Shown here piece after piece: positions 34,470 through 43,950 of a stretch of DNA of 64,000 nucleotides (positions are counted from its first letter, which is position 1; the number at the start of each line of letters is the position of its first letter). The DNA lies in contig NZ_CP119127.1 of the NCBI RefSeq assembly GCF_030128825.1, positions 2,232,001-2,296,000 on the forward strand, written 5' to 3'. Under the pieces are notes generated by a model, which worked only from the letters and a program-made list of their open reading frames with translations, had not been told where the DNA came from and made no database searches. The DNA comes from Sphingobium sp. WTD-1 (lineage in GTDB: Bacteria > Pseudomonadota > Alphaproteobacteria > Sphingomonadales > Sphingomonadaceae). The translations under genes were made by a program, and so were the position numbers.

Positions 34470-34964
34470 ATGGTCATGTTGAAAGTTGCAGTGGGTCTGA
34501 TGCCGGTGGCGGTCCTGTTGGCCGCAACGCCTGCGCTGGCCCATGGTCAGGAAATCACGAACGATCTGTCCCGTTGCGCCGCATCGGCCAAGGGACCGGC
34601 GGTGCTGGTCGATGTGCGCGGCTTTGCCGAGGCGACGGGTCGCGTGCGCCTGCAGTCCTATCGCGCCACCAAGGCGAGCTGGCTGACCAAGGGTGAATGG
34701 CTCTATCGGATCGACAATGTCGTCCGTCCGTCCGACGGCGCGATGCGTTTCTGCATGCCGGTGCCCGAGGCGGGCAAATATGGCATCGCCGTGCGCCATG
34801 ATCGGGACGGCAATGGCAAGACCGACATTTCGCGAGATGGCGGCGGCTTTTCCAACAATCCGTCGATCAACATCTTCAATCTGGGCAAGCCGTCGGTCGA
34901 CAAGGCCGCCTTCTATGCTGGACCGGGCGTGACCCGGATCACCATCAACCTCAAATATATGTAA
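34470..34964 (+). CDS. Secreted DUF2141 protein
   Basis: A 164-residue exported protein with a signal peptide ending at ALAHG and then a small beta-sandwich of the DUF2141 family: MRFCMPVPEAGKYGIAVRHD, RDGNGKTDISRDGGGFSNN. Function unknown. The aspartate-rich DRDGNGKTD loop resembles a calcium-binding loop. AGGAG lies just before the ATG at 34470; the second ATG at 34476 has better spacing. It is seven bases upstream of the lipid kinase gene, so the two form a pair. A second DUF2141 gene occurs at 53794. Confidence 0.8.
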   Translation: MVMLKVAVGLMPVAVLLAATPALAHGQEITNDLSRCAASAKGPAVLVDVRGFAEATGRVRLQSYRATKASWLTKGEWLYRIDNVVRPSDGAMRFCMPVPEAGKYGIAVRHDRDGNGKTDISRDGGGFSNNPSINIFNLGKPSVDKAAFYAGPGVTRITINLKYM

Positions 34965-34971
34965 GGTCGTC

Positions 34972-35937
34972 ATGGTCCGCGTCGCGCTCCTGTCCAATCC
35001 CAAGTCCACGGGCAACCGGCAGACCCTGCCGCGCGTGCGCAGTTTTTGTGCCAACAACCCGGACATCTTCCATTATGAGGTCGAGCATGTCGACCAGATC
35101 GGCCGCGCGCTGCAGACGATTGCGCGGGTCGATCCGGCCGTCATCGTCATCAATGGCGGCGACGGGACGGTGCAGGCGGCGCTGACCGAACTCTATCAGG
35201 GCGAGCATTTCTGCGGTCGGGTGCCCCCGATCGCGGTGCTGCCCAATGGCAAGACCAACCTGATTGCGCTGGACCTGGGCATCCATGGCGACCCGATCAA
35301 GGCGCTGGAGCGCATCGTCGAGATCGCCAAGTCGGGGCTGGGCGACCATGTCGTGCAGCGCGAACTGATCGCGCTGACCGACGGGCAGACGACCCGTCCG
35401 GTGCTGGGCATGTTCCTGGGCGGTGCGGGCCTGGCCGACTATATCCTCTATTGCCGGGACAAGATCTATCCGCTGGGCCTGTCCAACGGGTTCAGCCATT
35501 TCCTGACCGCGCTGGCCGTGCTGGCGTCGCTGGTCTTCGGCATTCGTGCCCGATTCCTGCCACAATCCAGCCACCCGGTCAGCATCTCGCTGATGCGCGA
35601 GGGGCAGTTGGCGGGCCGCTTTTCGGTGCTGATCGTGACCACGCTGGAGCGGCTGCTGCTGGGCGTCGATCCGGGTGACAGCCGCCGTGGCAACATGAAG
35701 CTGATGGCGGTCGACCAGAGCGTCTCGGCGCTGCTGCGCCTGGTGTGGGCCAGCGTCTTCCGCCGGATGGGCAAGCAGCAGATGCAGGGCATCCATCTGG
35801 AGCAGGGCGACACGATCCGCATCGAGGGCGCGCAGAGCAGCGTGATCCTGGACGGCGAAATCTTCCGCGCGTCGGAAGGCAAGCCGATCCTGCTGCGTTC
35901 GACCGAGCCGGTGCCCTTCCTGCGCCTGGCCGCCTGA
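34972..35937 (+). CDS. Diacylglycerol-kinase-family lipid kinase
   Basis: A 321-residue soluble kinase with NGGDGT at 61-66, the nucleotide-binding motif of the DAGK catalytic domain, and VLPNGKTNLIALDLG, the variant of the substrate loop. The C-terminal beta-rich half (IHLEQGDTIRIEGAQSSVIL and DGEIFRASEGKP) completes the YegS-like fold. It probably phosphorylates a diacylglycerol or sphingosine-like lipid; the choice is open, though sphingolipid chemistry is a known trait of this bacterial group. Coupled to the upstream DUF2141 gene. Confidence 0.85.
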   Translation: MVRVALLSNPKSTGNRQTLPRVRSFCANNPDIFHYEVEHVDQIGRALQTIARVDPAVIVINGGDGTVQAALTELYQGEHFCGRVPPIAVLPNGKTNLIALDLGIHGDPIKALERIVEIAKSGLGDHVVQRELIALTDGQTTRPVLGMFLGGAGLADYILYCRDKIYPLGLSNGFSHFLTALAVLASLVFGIRARFLPQSSHPVSISLMREGQLAGRFSVLIVTTLERLLLGVDPGDSRRGNMKLMAVDQSVSALLRLVWASVFRRMGKQQMQGIHLEQGDTIRIEGAQSSVILDGEIFRASEGKPILLRSTEPVPFLRLAA

Positions 35938-35995
35938 GATCGCCTGAGCGGGGCTGGGCGGGTCGGGGACGACCGGAAACAGCCCTCACCATCAT

Positions 35996-36085
35996 CGTCA
36001 CCCTGAACTTGTTTCAGGGGCCATTCCCCCATAAGACCAATAGTTTGTCGGGCCCGATAGATGCTGAAACAAGTTCAGCATGACG
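35996..36085. repeat. REP-like inverted repeat (CTGAACTTGTTTCAG type)
   Basis: The 22-base arm at 35996-36017 containing CCTGAACTTGTTTCAG is matched with two mismatches by its complement at 36064-36085 (CTGAAACAAGTTCAGCAT). It lies between the convergent lipid kinase and ppx genes, the usual setting for this dispersed sphingomonad element. Confidence 0.8.
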
Positions 36086-36160
36086 TTGGAGGGGTGGCCG
36101 CTATCCATCCATCTCAGCCTTCGCCGGGCTGACGATATACCCACCGGGCCGTGATTGCCC

Positions 36161-37684
36161 TTATCCCTGTCCGCCGAGCAGCTGATATTTGAGGCCCATG
36201 GCCTGGGCGAGGTTGCGAAGGCGGCGTTCGACCGCTTCGCCATAGAGATCGGCATCCTCGTCGCGCAGGTGGAGGTCGATGCGGTCGCCATGCCGTTCCA
36301 GATGGGAAATGGCGAGCGGGCCTTCGACGCCGCCCGACAGGCGCTGGGCGAGGCGGATGGCAAGGCCCCAGAGCGCGGCGCGGCGCAGCGCGTCGGGGCT
36401 GGCCATGCGGTCAAGGTTGGGCAGCGTGCCGACATCGCCGCCGAAATGGGTGTGCAGCGCCTGGCCCAGCATCGCCCGCTCGGCAGCGGTGATGCCGACC
36501 CAATTGCTGTGCAGGGCGATTTCGACGCCGCGTTCGGCGCGGAAATCGGGATTGGCGCGCCAGCTGACATCGGCCAGCAGGCAAGCGGCGCGGCGGATAC
36601 GGCGGGCATCCTTGTCATCGTCGGGGAAGAGCGGCGCGATCCAGCGGTCGATACGGTCGCCATGGCCGCGGAAGCGGGCCTGCGCCTCGCCCTCCGCCTC
36701 GGCGGCGACCAGCAGCGGGTCATGGGCACGGATGTCGTCGGGCAGATTTTCGTAGAGCAGCCCTTCGCGCAGGCCATAGGCCGACACGATCATCCGGCTG
36801 GACTTGAGCTGGCGCACGACCACCGACAGCAGCGCGGCAGCATCCGGCAGGGTCGGCACGCGCGATCCGGTCATGGCCGGGATCTGCTTCAGCCGGCCCT
36901 TGTCGACATGGGAGATGATGCGGGTGAGCTGTTCGGCACGGGCCGCGCTCATCTCATATTGATGCACCACCGGCAGCGGGAAATGGGTGAGTTGCATGTC
37001 GAAGCGGGCGAGCGAGCGCCAGGAGCCGCCGACGAGATAGAAGGGCAGGTCCGGTTCCGCCTGCCAGCCGGCCTTTTCCAGCATCTTGGCGACGCAGCGA
37101 TCAAGCGCGCGCGGCCCCTTGGCCCGGATCTGCGGCAGGCGCAGCACGCCCAGCGGCAGCGAGATGGTCTGTTCGACCGCGCCCTTGCGCACGCGGGCCA
37201 GTTCCAGGCTGCCGCCGCCCAGGTCGCCGACAATGCCGTCGGCATCGGGAATGCCCGACAGCACGCCCATGGCGGCGCCGATCGCCTCCTGCGCGCCCGA
37301 CAGCAGTTCGACGGTCAGGCCCATCGTCTTGGCACGGGTGATGAATTCGGCGCCATTGGTGGCATCGCGCACGGCGGCCGTCGCCACGCAGCGTATGTCG
37401 GTGACGCGCATGTCGCGGCACAGATGGGCGAAGCGGCCGATGGCGCGCAGGCCGCGTTCCATCGCCTCCGCTTCGATCGCACCGGTCTTGGCGAGCGAAG
37501 CACCCAGGCCCGCCATCACCTTTTCATTGAACAGGATGAAGGGGATGCGGCGCGGCCCGTCATAGACGACCAGGCGGACGCTGTTGGAGCCGATGTCGAT
37601 GATCGCCGAGCGCGCCGTGGCGGGTTCGGGCGAGGTCGCCATGGTCTCCGCCATGGCGCGCACGCGGCTGAGCATCGAGTTCAT
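36161..37684 (-). CDS. ppx: Exopolyphosphatase / Ppx-GppA family
   Basis: A 507-residue member of the ASKHA-fold Ppx/GppA family. DIGSNS at 30-35 and GDLGGGS at 152-158 are the two phosphate-binding loops, and the C-terminal HD-like helical region is present. It hydrolyses polyphosphate from the ends, or pppGpp to ppGpp; the adjacent ppk gene favours polyphosphate. The ATG at 37684 is seven bases after the ppk stop. Last gene of the DUF2066-hdaA-ppk-ppx operon. Confidence 0.9.
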   Translation of the reverse strand: MNSMLSRVRAMAETMATSPEPATARSAIIDIGSNSVRLVVYDGPRRIPFILFNEKVMAGLGASLAKTGAIEAEAMERGLRAIGRFAHLCRDMRVTDIRCVATAAVRDATNGAEFITRAKTMGLTVELLSGAQEAIGAAMGVLSGIPDADGIVGDLGGGSLELARVRKGAVEQTISLPLGVLRLPQIRAKGPRALDRCVAKMLEKAGWQAEPDLPFYLVGGSWRSLARFDMQLTHFPLPVVHQYEMSAARAEQLTRIISHVDKGRLKQIPAMTGSRVPTLPDAAALLSVVVRQLKSSRMIVSAYGLREGLLYENLPDDIRAHDPLLVAAEAEGEAQARFRGHGDRIDRWIAPLFPDDDKDARRIRRAACLLADVSWRANPDFRAERGVEIALHSNWVGITAAERAMLGQALHTHFGGDVGTLPNLDRMASPDALRRAALWGLAIRLAQRLSGGVEGPLAISHLERHGDRIDLHLRDEDADLYGEAVERRLRNLAQAMGLKYQLLGGQG

Positions 37685-37691
37685 CGCGCGA

Positions 37692-39830
37692 TCAGGCCCG
37701 GCCACGCAGGCGCAGGGTCGGCACCGCGCCATGCTCCTGCGCTGCACCACGCCCGGACAGCGACGGGTTGGTCATGAAATAACGGTGCAGGTTGAATGGC
37801 CGGTCGCCCGGCTCCAGCCGGGTATAATGGCCGTCGCTGTCCAGCACCCAGCTCTGTTCGGTGTCGATCAGATTGGCGACCATCACCTGGTCCAGAATCT
37901 GGTCATGGACCGTCGGATTTTCGACCGGTGCGAGGAATTCGACGCGGCGGTCGAAGTTGCGCGGCATCCAGTCGGCCGAGCTGATATAGACCTTCGCGCC
38001 ATTATTGGGCAGCGCCTTGCCATTGCCGAAGACGGTGATGCGGCTATGTTCCAGGAAGCGGCCGACGACCGACTTCACCCGGATATTTTCCGACATGCCC
38101 GGAACGCCGGGCCGCAGGCAGCAGATGCCGCGCACGATCAGGTCGATCTGCACCCCGGCATTGCTGGCGGCATAGAGCTTCTCGATGATCGCCGGGTCGA
38201 CCAGGCTGTTCATCTTGGCCCAGATGGTGCCGGGGCGGCCGGCGCGGACATGGTCGATCTCCGCATCGATGCAGGCGCACAGCGTGTCGCGCAGGTCGCG
38301 CGGGCTCATGACCAGCTTTTCCAGCCGCTGCGGTTCGACATAGCCGGTGATGTAGTTGAACAACGCGGTGGCGTCCCGGCTATAGGCGGGGTCAGCGGTG
38401 AAGAAGCTGAGATCGGTATAGATGCGCGCGGTGATCGGGTGGTAATTACCGGTGCCGAAATGACAGTAGCTGCGGAACTGGTCGCCCTCGCGCCGGATCA
38501 CCATCGACACCTTGGCATGGGTCTTCCAGTCGATGAAGCCATAGACGACCTGCACGCCCGCGCGTTCCAGCGCGTCGGCCCACATCAGATTCTGTTCTTC
38601 GTCGAAGCGCGCCTTGAGCTCGACCACCGCGGTCACCGACTTGCCGGCCTCGGCCGCGTCGATCAGGGCGCGGATGATCGCCGACTGCTTGCCCGCGCGG
38701 TAGAGAGTCTGCTTGATCGCGACCACGTCCGGGTCGGACGCGGCCTGTTTCAGGAAGGAGATGACGACGTCGAACGCCTCATAGGGGTGATGGACGACGA
38801 TGTCCTTGGCGCGGATCGCGGCGAAACAGTCGCCGCCATATTCGCGGATGCGCTCGGGGAAGCGCGGCGCATAGGGTTCGAACTTGAGGTCCGGCCGGTC
38901 GGCGTCGACGATGCCGGACAGGTCGCCGATGCCGATGAAGCCCTCCACCTCGACCACGATCGCTTCATGGCCCTGGAGCATGTCCTGGAGCATTTCCTCG
39001 ACCGGTTCGGGGATGCGTTCCTCTATCTCCATGCGGATCACCCGGCCGCGGCGGCGGCGCTTGATGGCGCTGCGGAAATAGCGGACCAGATCCTCCGCCT
39101 CTTCCTCGATCTCGATGTCGCTGTCGCGGATGATGCGGAACACGCCGCTGTTGCGGACGCGATAGCCGGGGAAGAGATCGGCCGAGAAGCGACGGATCAC
39201 CGCCTCCAGCGCCATGTAGCGCATCGGTTCGCCCGGAATGCGCACGAAGCGGGCGAGCGAGGAGGGGATCATCACCAGTTCGCGGATCGGCTGCTTGTCC
39301 GACAGACGCTCCAGATCGAAGACGATCGACAGGCCCTGGTTGGGGATGAAGGGGAAGGGATGTGCCGGGTCGAGCGCCTGGGGGGTCAGGATCGGGAAGA
39401 TCTGGGTCAGGAAATGTTCGCGCAGCCACCCCGCGCAGCCGGCATCCATTTCCGCGGATGGACCGATCACCTCGATCCCGACCTGCACCAGCTCGCCATG
39501 CAGCGCGCCCCAGACCTTCTGCTGGGCGCGCATCAGGCTGGCCGTGGTCTCGGTGATCGCGCCGAGCTGCTGCGCCGGGGTCAGGCCGTCGGCCGACCGC
39601 AGATCGACATCCTGCAACTGCTGGCCCTTGAGCCCGGCAACCCGGACGGAGAAGAATTCGTCGAGATTAGCGCCCGAAATCGACAGGAAGCGGAGCCGTT
39701 CGAGCAAGGGATGCGCCCGGTTCATCGCCTCTTCCAGCACCCGCTGGTTGAAGGCCAGCCAGGACAGCTCACGGTTGAAATAGCGCTCGCCCGCGGGCGA
39801 AAGGCTGGCGATGGGATCGGCTTCGGCCAC
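37692..39830 (-). CDS. ppk: Polyphosphate kinase 1
   Basis: A 712-residue enzyme with the complete Ppk1 architecture: N-terminal helical domain (YFNRELSWLAFNQRVLEEA), head domain and two phospholipase-D-like catalytic domains. His438 in DWKTHAKVSM is the autophosphorylated histidine and His595 in LEHSRITVF the second conserved one. It builds polyphosphate reversibly from ATP. The start is four bases after the hdaA stop. Pairing with ppx allows joint control of polyphosphate level, which in Alphaproteobacteria also affects cell-cycle progress. Confidence 0.95.
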   Translation of the reverse strand: MAEADPIASLSPAGERYFNRELSWLAFNQRVLEEAMNRAHPLLERLRFLSISGANLDEFFSVRVAGLKGQQLQDVDLRSADGLTPAQQLGAITETTASLMRAQQKVWGALHGELVQVGIEVIGPSAEMDAGCAGWLREHFLTQIFPILTPQALDPAHPFPFIPNQGLSIVFDLERLSDKQPIRELVMIPSSLARFVRIPGEPMRYMALEAVIRRFSADLFPGYRVRNSGVFRIIRDSDIEIEEEAEDLVRYFRSAIKRRRRGRVIRMEIEERIPEPVEEMLQDMLQGHEAIVVEVEGFIGIGDLSGIVDADRPDLKFEPYAPRFPERIREYGGDCFAAIRAKDIVVHHPYEAFDVVISFLKQAASDPDVVAIKQTLYRAGKQSAIIRALIDAAEAGKSVTAVVELKARFDEEQNLMWADALERAGVQVVYGFIDWKTHAKVSMVIRREGDQFRSYCHFGTGNYHPITARIYTDLSFFTADPAYSRDATALFNYITGYVEPQRLEKLVMSPRDLRDTLCACIDAEIDHVRAGRPGTIWAKMNSLVDPAIIEKLYAASNAGVQIDLIVRGICCLRPGVPGMSENIRVKSVVGRFLEHSRITVFGNGKALPNNGAKVYISSADWMPRNFDRRVEFLAPVENPTVHDQILDQVMVANLIDTEQSWVLDSDGHYTRLEPGDRPFNLHRYFMTNPSLSGRGAAQEHGAVPTLRLRGRA

Positions 39831-39833
39831 GGA

Positions 39834-40466
39834 TTACTCGCGCTGGTCGTTGGTGGGATCGGGCGGGACTATAGGCAAGATTCCTGCAGATTGCAGGGCC
39901 TCTTTCGCCAGTGCGACCGAAATCTTACGTCCAGATGACAGCGACGCCTCATCCAGCAGCGCCGTCACCGCCGCAATCGCGCCATAGCTGCGCTCGATCC
40001 GCCGAAGCAGCCAGGGCGCAAGGTCGGGTGCGAAGCTGGCGCCCGACGCGCCCAGCCGCCGCTCGATCAGCGCCAGCGCCAGCGCCTCGTCCGGTTCCTC
40101 GATCGCGACATGGGGCGATCCGGCCAGCCGCGATCGCAGGTCGGGCAGCGCCACCGTCCAGCGCAGCGGCGAGGTGCGGCCGATCATCAGCAGCGGCCGA
40201 TGCTCGGTCTGCGCCTCGTTCCAGGCGTGGAACAGCATATGCTCGTCCTGCCCCTCGGCATCGTCGATCACGCTGCCGCCGCTCATCGCCACGAACTGGC
40301 GGCCCAGCGCCGAACGGCCCGAGAGGGGCGGGCCGGTCAATATCGTTACCGACACGGGCCAGTCGCGCCAGCGTTCCAGATGGGCGACGGCCAGTTGATT
40401 GGCCCCGCTCACCAGAAACTCCTCGCCCTGGCCCTGCCATTCGAAGGGCAGGCTGATCTGGCTCAT
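39834..40466 (-). CDS. hdaA: HdaA-like regulator of DnaA inactivation
   Basis: A 210-residue AAA+ protein of the DnaA/Hda family. The N terminus [10 protein letters not shown] carries a QL/IxLPF clamp-binding motif (QISLPF), the Walker A region is GPPLSGRS at 45-52, and the arginine-finger helix follows VAIEEPDEALALALIERRL. HdaA stimulates ATP hydrolysis by DnaA after replication starts, bound to the sliding clamp. Walker A is degenerate compared with DnaA, as usual in this clade. ATGA overlap with the upstream gene and four-base spacing to ppk show one operon. Confidence 0.85.
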   Translation of the reverse strand: MSQISLPFEWQGQGEEFLVSGANQLAVAHLERWRDWPVSVTILTGPPLSGRSALGRQFVAMSGGSVIDDAEGQDEHMLFHAWNEAQTEHRPLLMIGRTSPLRWTVALPDLRSRLAGSPHVAIEEPDEALALALIERRLGASGASFAPDLAPWLLRRIERSYGAIAAVTALLDEASLSSGRKISVALAKEALQSAGILPIVPPDPTNDQRE

Positions 40467-41743
40467 GGCTGTCCTGCGGGCGCCTGTCGGCGCGTGATGC
40501 GCATGGTGTTGCCGGAAGCGGCGACGCTGTAGCCGCGCGCCTGCAATCCGGTGCGCAGCGCGTCGGCCGTGCCTTCGAAGCTGACCTGCATCACCGACGT
40601 GCCGCCCAGCGCCAGGCTGCTGGTCGCAGCGGAGCGCACGCCCGGAATGGCCCGCACCGCCGATTCGCCTGCGCTCGCCGATCCGACGTCCGGTGTGTCG
40701 AACTGGATCGCGAAGCTGGCGACGCTAGTGGCGGTCGGCACCGGTGCGTCGATCGCCTCGATCGGTGTTTCGGCTGCATTCTCGATCGCCAGCGCATTGG
40801 GGTCGACCGGTTCCTCGATCACCAGCGACGGGTCGGGGCGCAGGCGACCGTCATTGAGCGCGCGAATATAGAGTTCGTCGACCCTGCGGGCGCCTTCGTC
40901 CAGCATCTGCGGGATACCGCTGTCGTTCGAGGCGCGCAGCGCGAAGCTGCCGATCAGGCTGTTGTCGGGGCCATAACGGGCGGTGAAATTGGCCGTCACC
41001 GGGCCGCCGGGCCATTGCCGGTCGAGCCGCACCATCGGGATCACCACATCGGCCGCGCCATATTGGTCGAGCAGCACGCGCCACCACAGGCGGCCGCGCC
41101 GCCCGGTCTGGCCTGCGTTGAGCAATACCGGGTCGGCGACCGAGCCCGCGACGCGGACATAGTCGATCGCGCTGTCACCGGTGCGATAACGCGCCCAGGC
41201 CTTCTGCCATTCATTGACCCGTTCATAGGATACGGCGGAGCCGCCATCCCACATCACTGGGATCACCAGCAGCGGCGGCGAGCGCATGACGTTGCCGGAA
41301 ACGCCCAGAAGCTGGCCGGTGCGCGCACGGTCGAACAGGATGCCGAGCGTCGCGACATAGCGACCGGGGCCGGCCTGTTCATATTCGACCTCGATGCCCG
41401 AGATCATGGCTTCGAGCTGCGAATCGGACAGGCTGGGCACGCCGGCGGCGCCATGGGTGCGGGTCCACAGCATCTTCCACGCCTGGCGCTGGGCCAGCCG
41501 CCAGCCGGCATAGCGGGCCGCATCGGCGCTGCTGGCCTGGACGTCGACCTTCACGCCGCGCACCTCATAATCGCCGCCGCTGGCGATCGGCGGGACGCCG
41601 CGTTCACCCTCCATCTGGGCGAACAGCGCGGCGCCGACCAGGCCGATTCCCACCGCGCCGGCGATCTGCGCCGGGCGGGAAAGGGCGTGGAGAGCAAGCG
41701 CTGGCGGGAACGACAGGCGACGAAGAGTCTTGGCAAGGATCAC
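40463..41743 (-). CDS. DUF2066-like exported protein
   Basis: A 426-residue protein with an N-terminal hydrophobic anchor ([19 protein letters not shown]) and a DUF2066-like region starting [34 protein letters not shown]. The C-terminal 70 residues ([20 protein letters not shown]...GYSV) resemble a small ferredoxin-like fold. Function unknown. The start is GTG at 41743 because AAAAGGA lies six bases before it; an in-frame ATG farther upstream overlaps the purM leader. It heads the hdaA-ppk-ppx operon and is divergent from purM, a conserved arrangement as far as I recall. Confidence 0.75.
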   Translation of the reverse strand: MILAKTLRRLSFPPALALHALSRPAQIAGAVGIGLVGAALFAQMEGERGVPPIASGGDYEVRGVKVDVQASSADAARYAGWRLAQRQAWKMLWTRTHGAAGVPSLSDSQLEAMISGIEVEYEQAGPGRYVATLGILFDRARTGQLLGVSGNVMRSPPLLVIPVMWDGGSAVSYERVNEWQKAWARYRTGDSAIDYVRVAGSVADPVLLNAGQTGRRGRLWWRVLLDQYGAADVVIPMVRLDRQWPGGPVTANFTARYGPDNSLIGSFALRASNDSGIPQMLDEGARRVDELYIRALNDGRLRPDPSLVIEEPVDPNALAIENAAETPIEAIDAPVPTATSVASFAIQFDTPDVGSASAGESAVRAIPGVRSAATSSLALGGTSVMQVSFEGTADALRTGLQARGYSVAASGNTMRITRRQAPAGQP

Positions 41744-41834
41744 GGGCGTCCTTTTGGCGAGTTTAGCCCCGCATGCCAAGCGTGAACCCATGCAGCCTTC
41801 CGTTTTCGACGCTATTGCTCTAGGGCGCTGGCCC

Positions 41835-42929
41835 ATGAGCGACAACGAATCCTACAGCTACGCCAAGGCTGGCGTCGACATCGCCGCGGGCAACGCCCTT
41901 GTCCGTGCCATCGCCCCCCTGGCCAAGGCCACCCGACGCCCCGGCGCGGATGCCGAACTGGGCGGTTTCGGTGGCTTTTTCGACCTCAAGGCGGCGGGCT
42001 ATGACGACCCGTTGCTGGTCGCGGCCAATGATGGTGTAGGCACCAAGCTGAAGCTGGCGATCGACCATGACCGCCATGATGGCGTGGGTATCGACCTCGT
42101 TGCCATGTGCGCCAACGACCTGATCGTGCAGGGTGCCGAGCCGCTCTTCTTCCTTGACTATTATGCCACCGGCAAGCTGGAGTCGGGCGTCGCCGAGCGC
42201 GTCATCGCCGGCATCGCCGAGGGTTGCCGCCAAGCCGGCTGCGCCCTGATCGGTGGTGAGACCGCCGAAATGCCCGGCATGTACAGCGATGGCGACTATG
42301 ATCTGGCCGGCTTCTGCGTCGGTGCGGTGGAACGTTCCAAGGCGCTGACCGGCAACAAGGTGAAGGCCGGCGACGTCCTGATCGGCCTCGCCTCTTCCGG
42401 CGTTCACTCCAACGGTTTCTCGCTGGTCCGCCGCCTCGCCGCCGACAAGGGCTGGAAGCTCGATCGCCCGGCGCTGTTCGACAATGAAGTGCTGCTGATC
42501 GACGCGCTGATGGCGCCGACCAAAATCTACGTGAAGAGCCTGTTGCCGCTGGTCCGCGCCGGCATGATCAATGCGCTCGCCCACATTACCGGCGGCGGCC
42601 TGCTGGAAAATATCCCGCGTGTCCTGCCCGAGGGCACCCATGCCACGGTCGATGCCGACGCCTGGGAACAGCCACGCCTGATGGCCTTCCTCCAGGCGCA
42701 GGGCAATATCGAGCCGGAAGAAATGGCACGCACCTTCAACTGCGGCATCGGCATGATCCTGGCGGTGGACGAGGCGCATGTCGCCGGCGTGACCCAGGCG
42801 CTGGAGGATGCGGGCGAAACCGTGTTCCGCGTCGGCACTGTCAGCGAAGGCGACAAGGGCTGCACCGTCAAGGGCAGCGCCGAAACCTGGAGCGCGAAGG
42901 CCGACTGGTCGGCCACGCATCTGGGCTGA
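41835..42929 (+). CDS. purM: Phosphoribosylformylglycinamidine cyclo-ligase
   Basis: A 364-residue AIR synthetase, step five of purine synthesis. [40 protein letters not shown] and [15 protein letters not shown] are the family's ATP and substrate-binding blocks. The start at 41835 ([10 protein letters not shown]) matches the usual N terminus. The product feeds the pathway near purN, which follows 25 bases downstream, so both are cotranscribed. The 91 bases between this start and the divergent GTG at 41743 must hold both promoters. Confidence 0.95.
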   Translation: MSDNESYSYAKAGVDIAAGNALVRAIAPLAKATRRPGADAELGGFGGFFDLKAAGYDDPLLVAANDGVGTKLKLAIDHDRHDGVGIDLVAMCANDLIVQGAEPLFFLDYYATGKLESGVAERVIAGIAEGCRQAGCALIGGETAEMPGMYSDGDYDLAGFCVGAVERSKALTGNKVKAGDVLIGLASSGVHSNGFSLVRRLAADKGWKLDRPALFDNEVLLIDALMAPTKIYVKSLLPLVRAGMINALAHITGGGLLENIPRVLPEGTHATVDADAWEQPRLMAFLQAQGNIEPEEMARTFNCGIGMILAVDEAHVAGVTQALEDAGETVFRVGTVSEGDKGCTVKGSAETWSAKADWSATHLG

Positions 42930-42954
42930 CAAGCACCACGACCGGAGTGGGATA

Positions 42955-43905
42955 ATGACCAAGGCAAAGATCGGCGTCCTGATTTCCGGCCGTGGCTCGA
43001 ACATGGCGGCTTTGCTCTATGCGGCGAAGGCGCAGGACTGTCCGTTCGAGATCGTGCTGGTCGCCGCCAACGACCCGGAAGCCCCCGGCCTGGCGCTCGC
43101 CGCGGCCGAGGGCATCGCCACCTTCGGCCAGAGCCACAAGGGCATGAAGCGCGCGGAGTTCGACGCGGTGATCGACGCGGAGCTGCGTAAGGCCGGCATC
43201 CAATATGTCGCGCTCGCCGGCTATATGCGCCTTCTGTCGCCCGAGTTCGTGTCCGGCTGGGAAGAACGGATGCTCAACATCCATCCCAGCCTGCTACCCA
43301 AATATAAGGGCCTCGATACCCATCAGCGCGCGATCGACGCGGGCGACAGTCATGCTGGCTGCTCGGTCCATATCGTCACGGCCGAACTCGACGATGGCCC
43401 GGTGCTGGGCCAGACCCCGGTGGCGATCCTGCCCGGCGACACGGCCGACAGTCTGGCCGGGCGCATCCTGATCGCCGAGCATCAGCTCTATTCGCGCACG
43501 CTGGCCGATTTCGTCACCCGTGAGCGTCAGCCCGACTGGCTGCTGAACAAGGTGCGCGAAGCGGCGCTGGCCCTGCCGCAGGCGGACGAGATCGTTTCGC
43601 ATGGCATGCCCTGCTTCGGCGTCGTCAAGGGCAAGAAATTCGCCTATTTCACCCGCGACCATCATGGCGACGGCATCATCGCCGTGCTGGTGAAGACCAC
43701 CGCGCCGGAGGAACAGGCGACGCTGATGGAAGCCGACCCGGAACGCTATTATCGCCCCGCCTATTTCGGCAATGACTGGGTCGGCATCCGCCTCGACCTG
43801 GGCGACACGGACTGGGAGCATATCGCGGAACGGCTGCGCGCCAGCTGGCGCCAGATCGCGCCGAAGAAGCTGCTTGGCCTGATGGATATCGCCGACCAGT
43901 TCTGA
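42955..43905 (+). CDS. purN: Phosphoribosylglycinamide formyltransferase fused to a YjbR/MmcQ-like domain
   Basis: A 316-residue protein. Residues 1-190 are a full PurN: SGRGSN at 11-16 for phosphate binding, NIHPSLLP with Asn108 and His110, and the DDGP loop with its aspartate at 146-147. Residues 193-316 are a separate domain (PDWLLNKVREAALALPQADE, HGMPCFGVVKGKKFAYFT, YFGNDWVGIRLD) matching YjbR/MmcQ proteins with a CyaY-like fold. PurN alone is normally about 190-220 residues, so this is a fusion. The frame between the halves is continuous and well coded. GGAGT precedes the ATG. Confidence 0.9.
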   Translation: MTKAKIGVLISGRGSNMAALLYAAKAQDCPFEIVLVAANDPEAPGLALAAAEGIATFGQSHKGMKRAEFDAVIDAELRKAGIQYVALAGYMRLLSPEFVSGWEERMLNIHPSLLPKYKGLDTHQRAIDAGDSHAGCSVHIVTAELDDGPVLGQTPVAILPGDTADSLAGRILIAEHQLYSRTLADFVTRERQPDWLLNKVREAALALPQADEIVSHGMPCFGVVKGKKFAYFTRDHHGDGIIAVLVKTTAPEEQATLMEADPERYYRPAYFGNDWVGIRLDLGDTDWEHIAERLRASWRQIAPKKLLGLMDIADQF

Positions 43906-43940
43906 TTGCGCGCGCTGCGAAGGACAGTGCGCGCAATCAG
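43902..43940. terminator. Bidirectional hairpin between purN and the luciferase-like gene
   Basis: CTGATTGCGCGC at 43902-43913, overlapping the purN stop codon, pairs perfectly with 43929-43940. The genes on either side converge here. No long T run is present, so efficiency is uncertain. Confidence 0.6.
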
Positions 43941-43950
43941 CGGGGATGCG

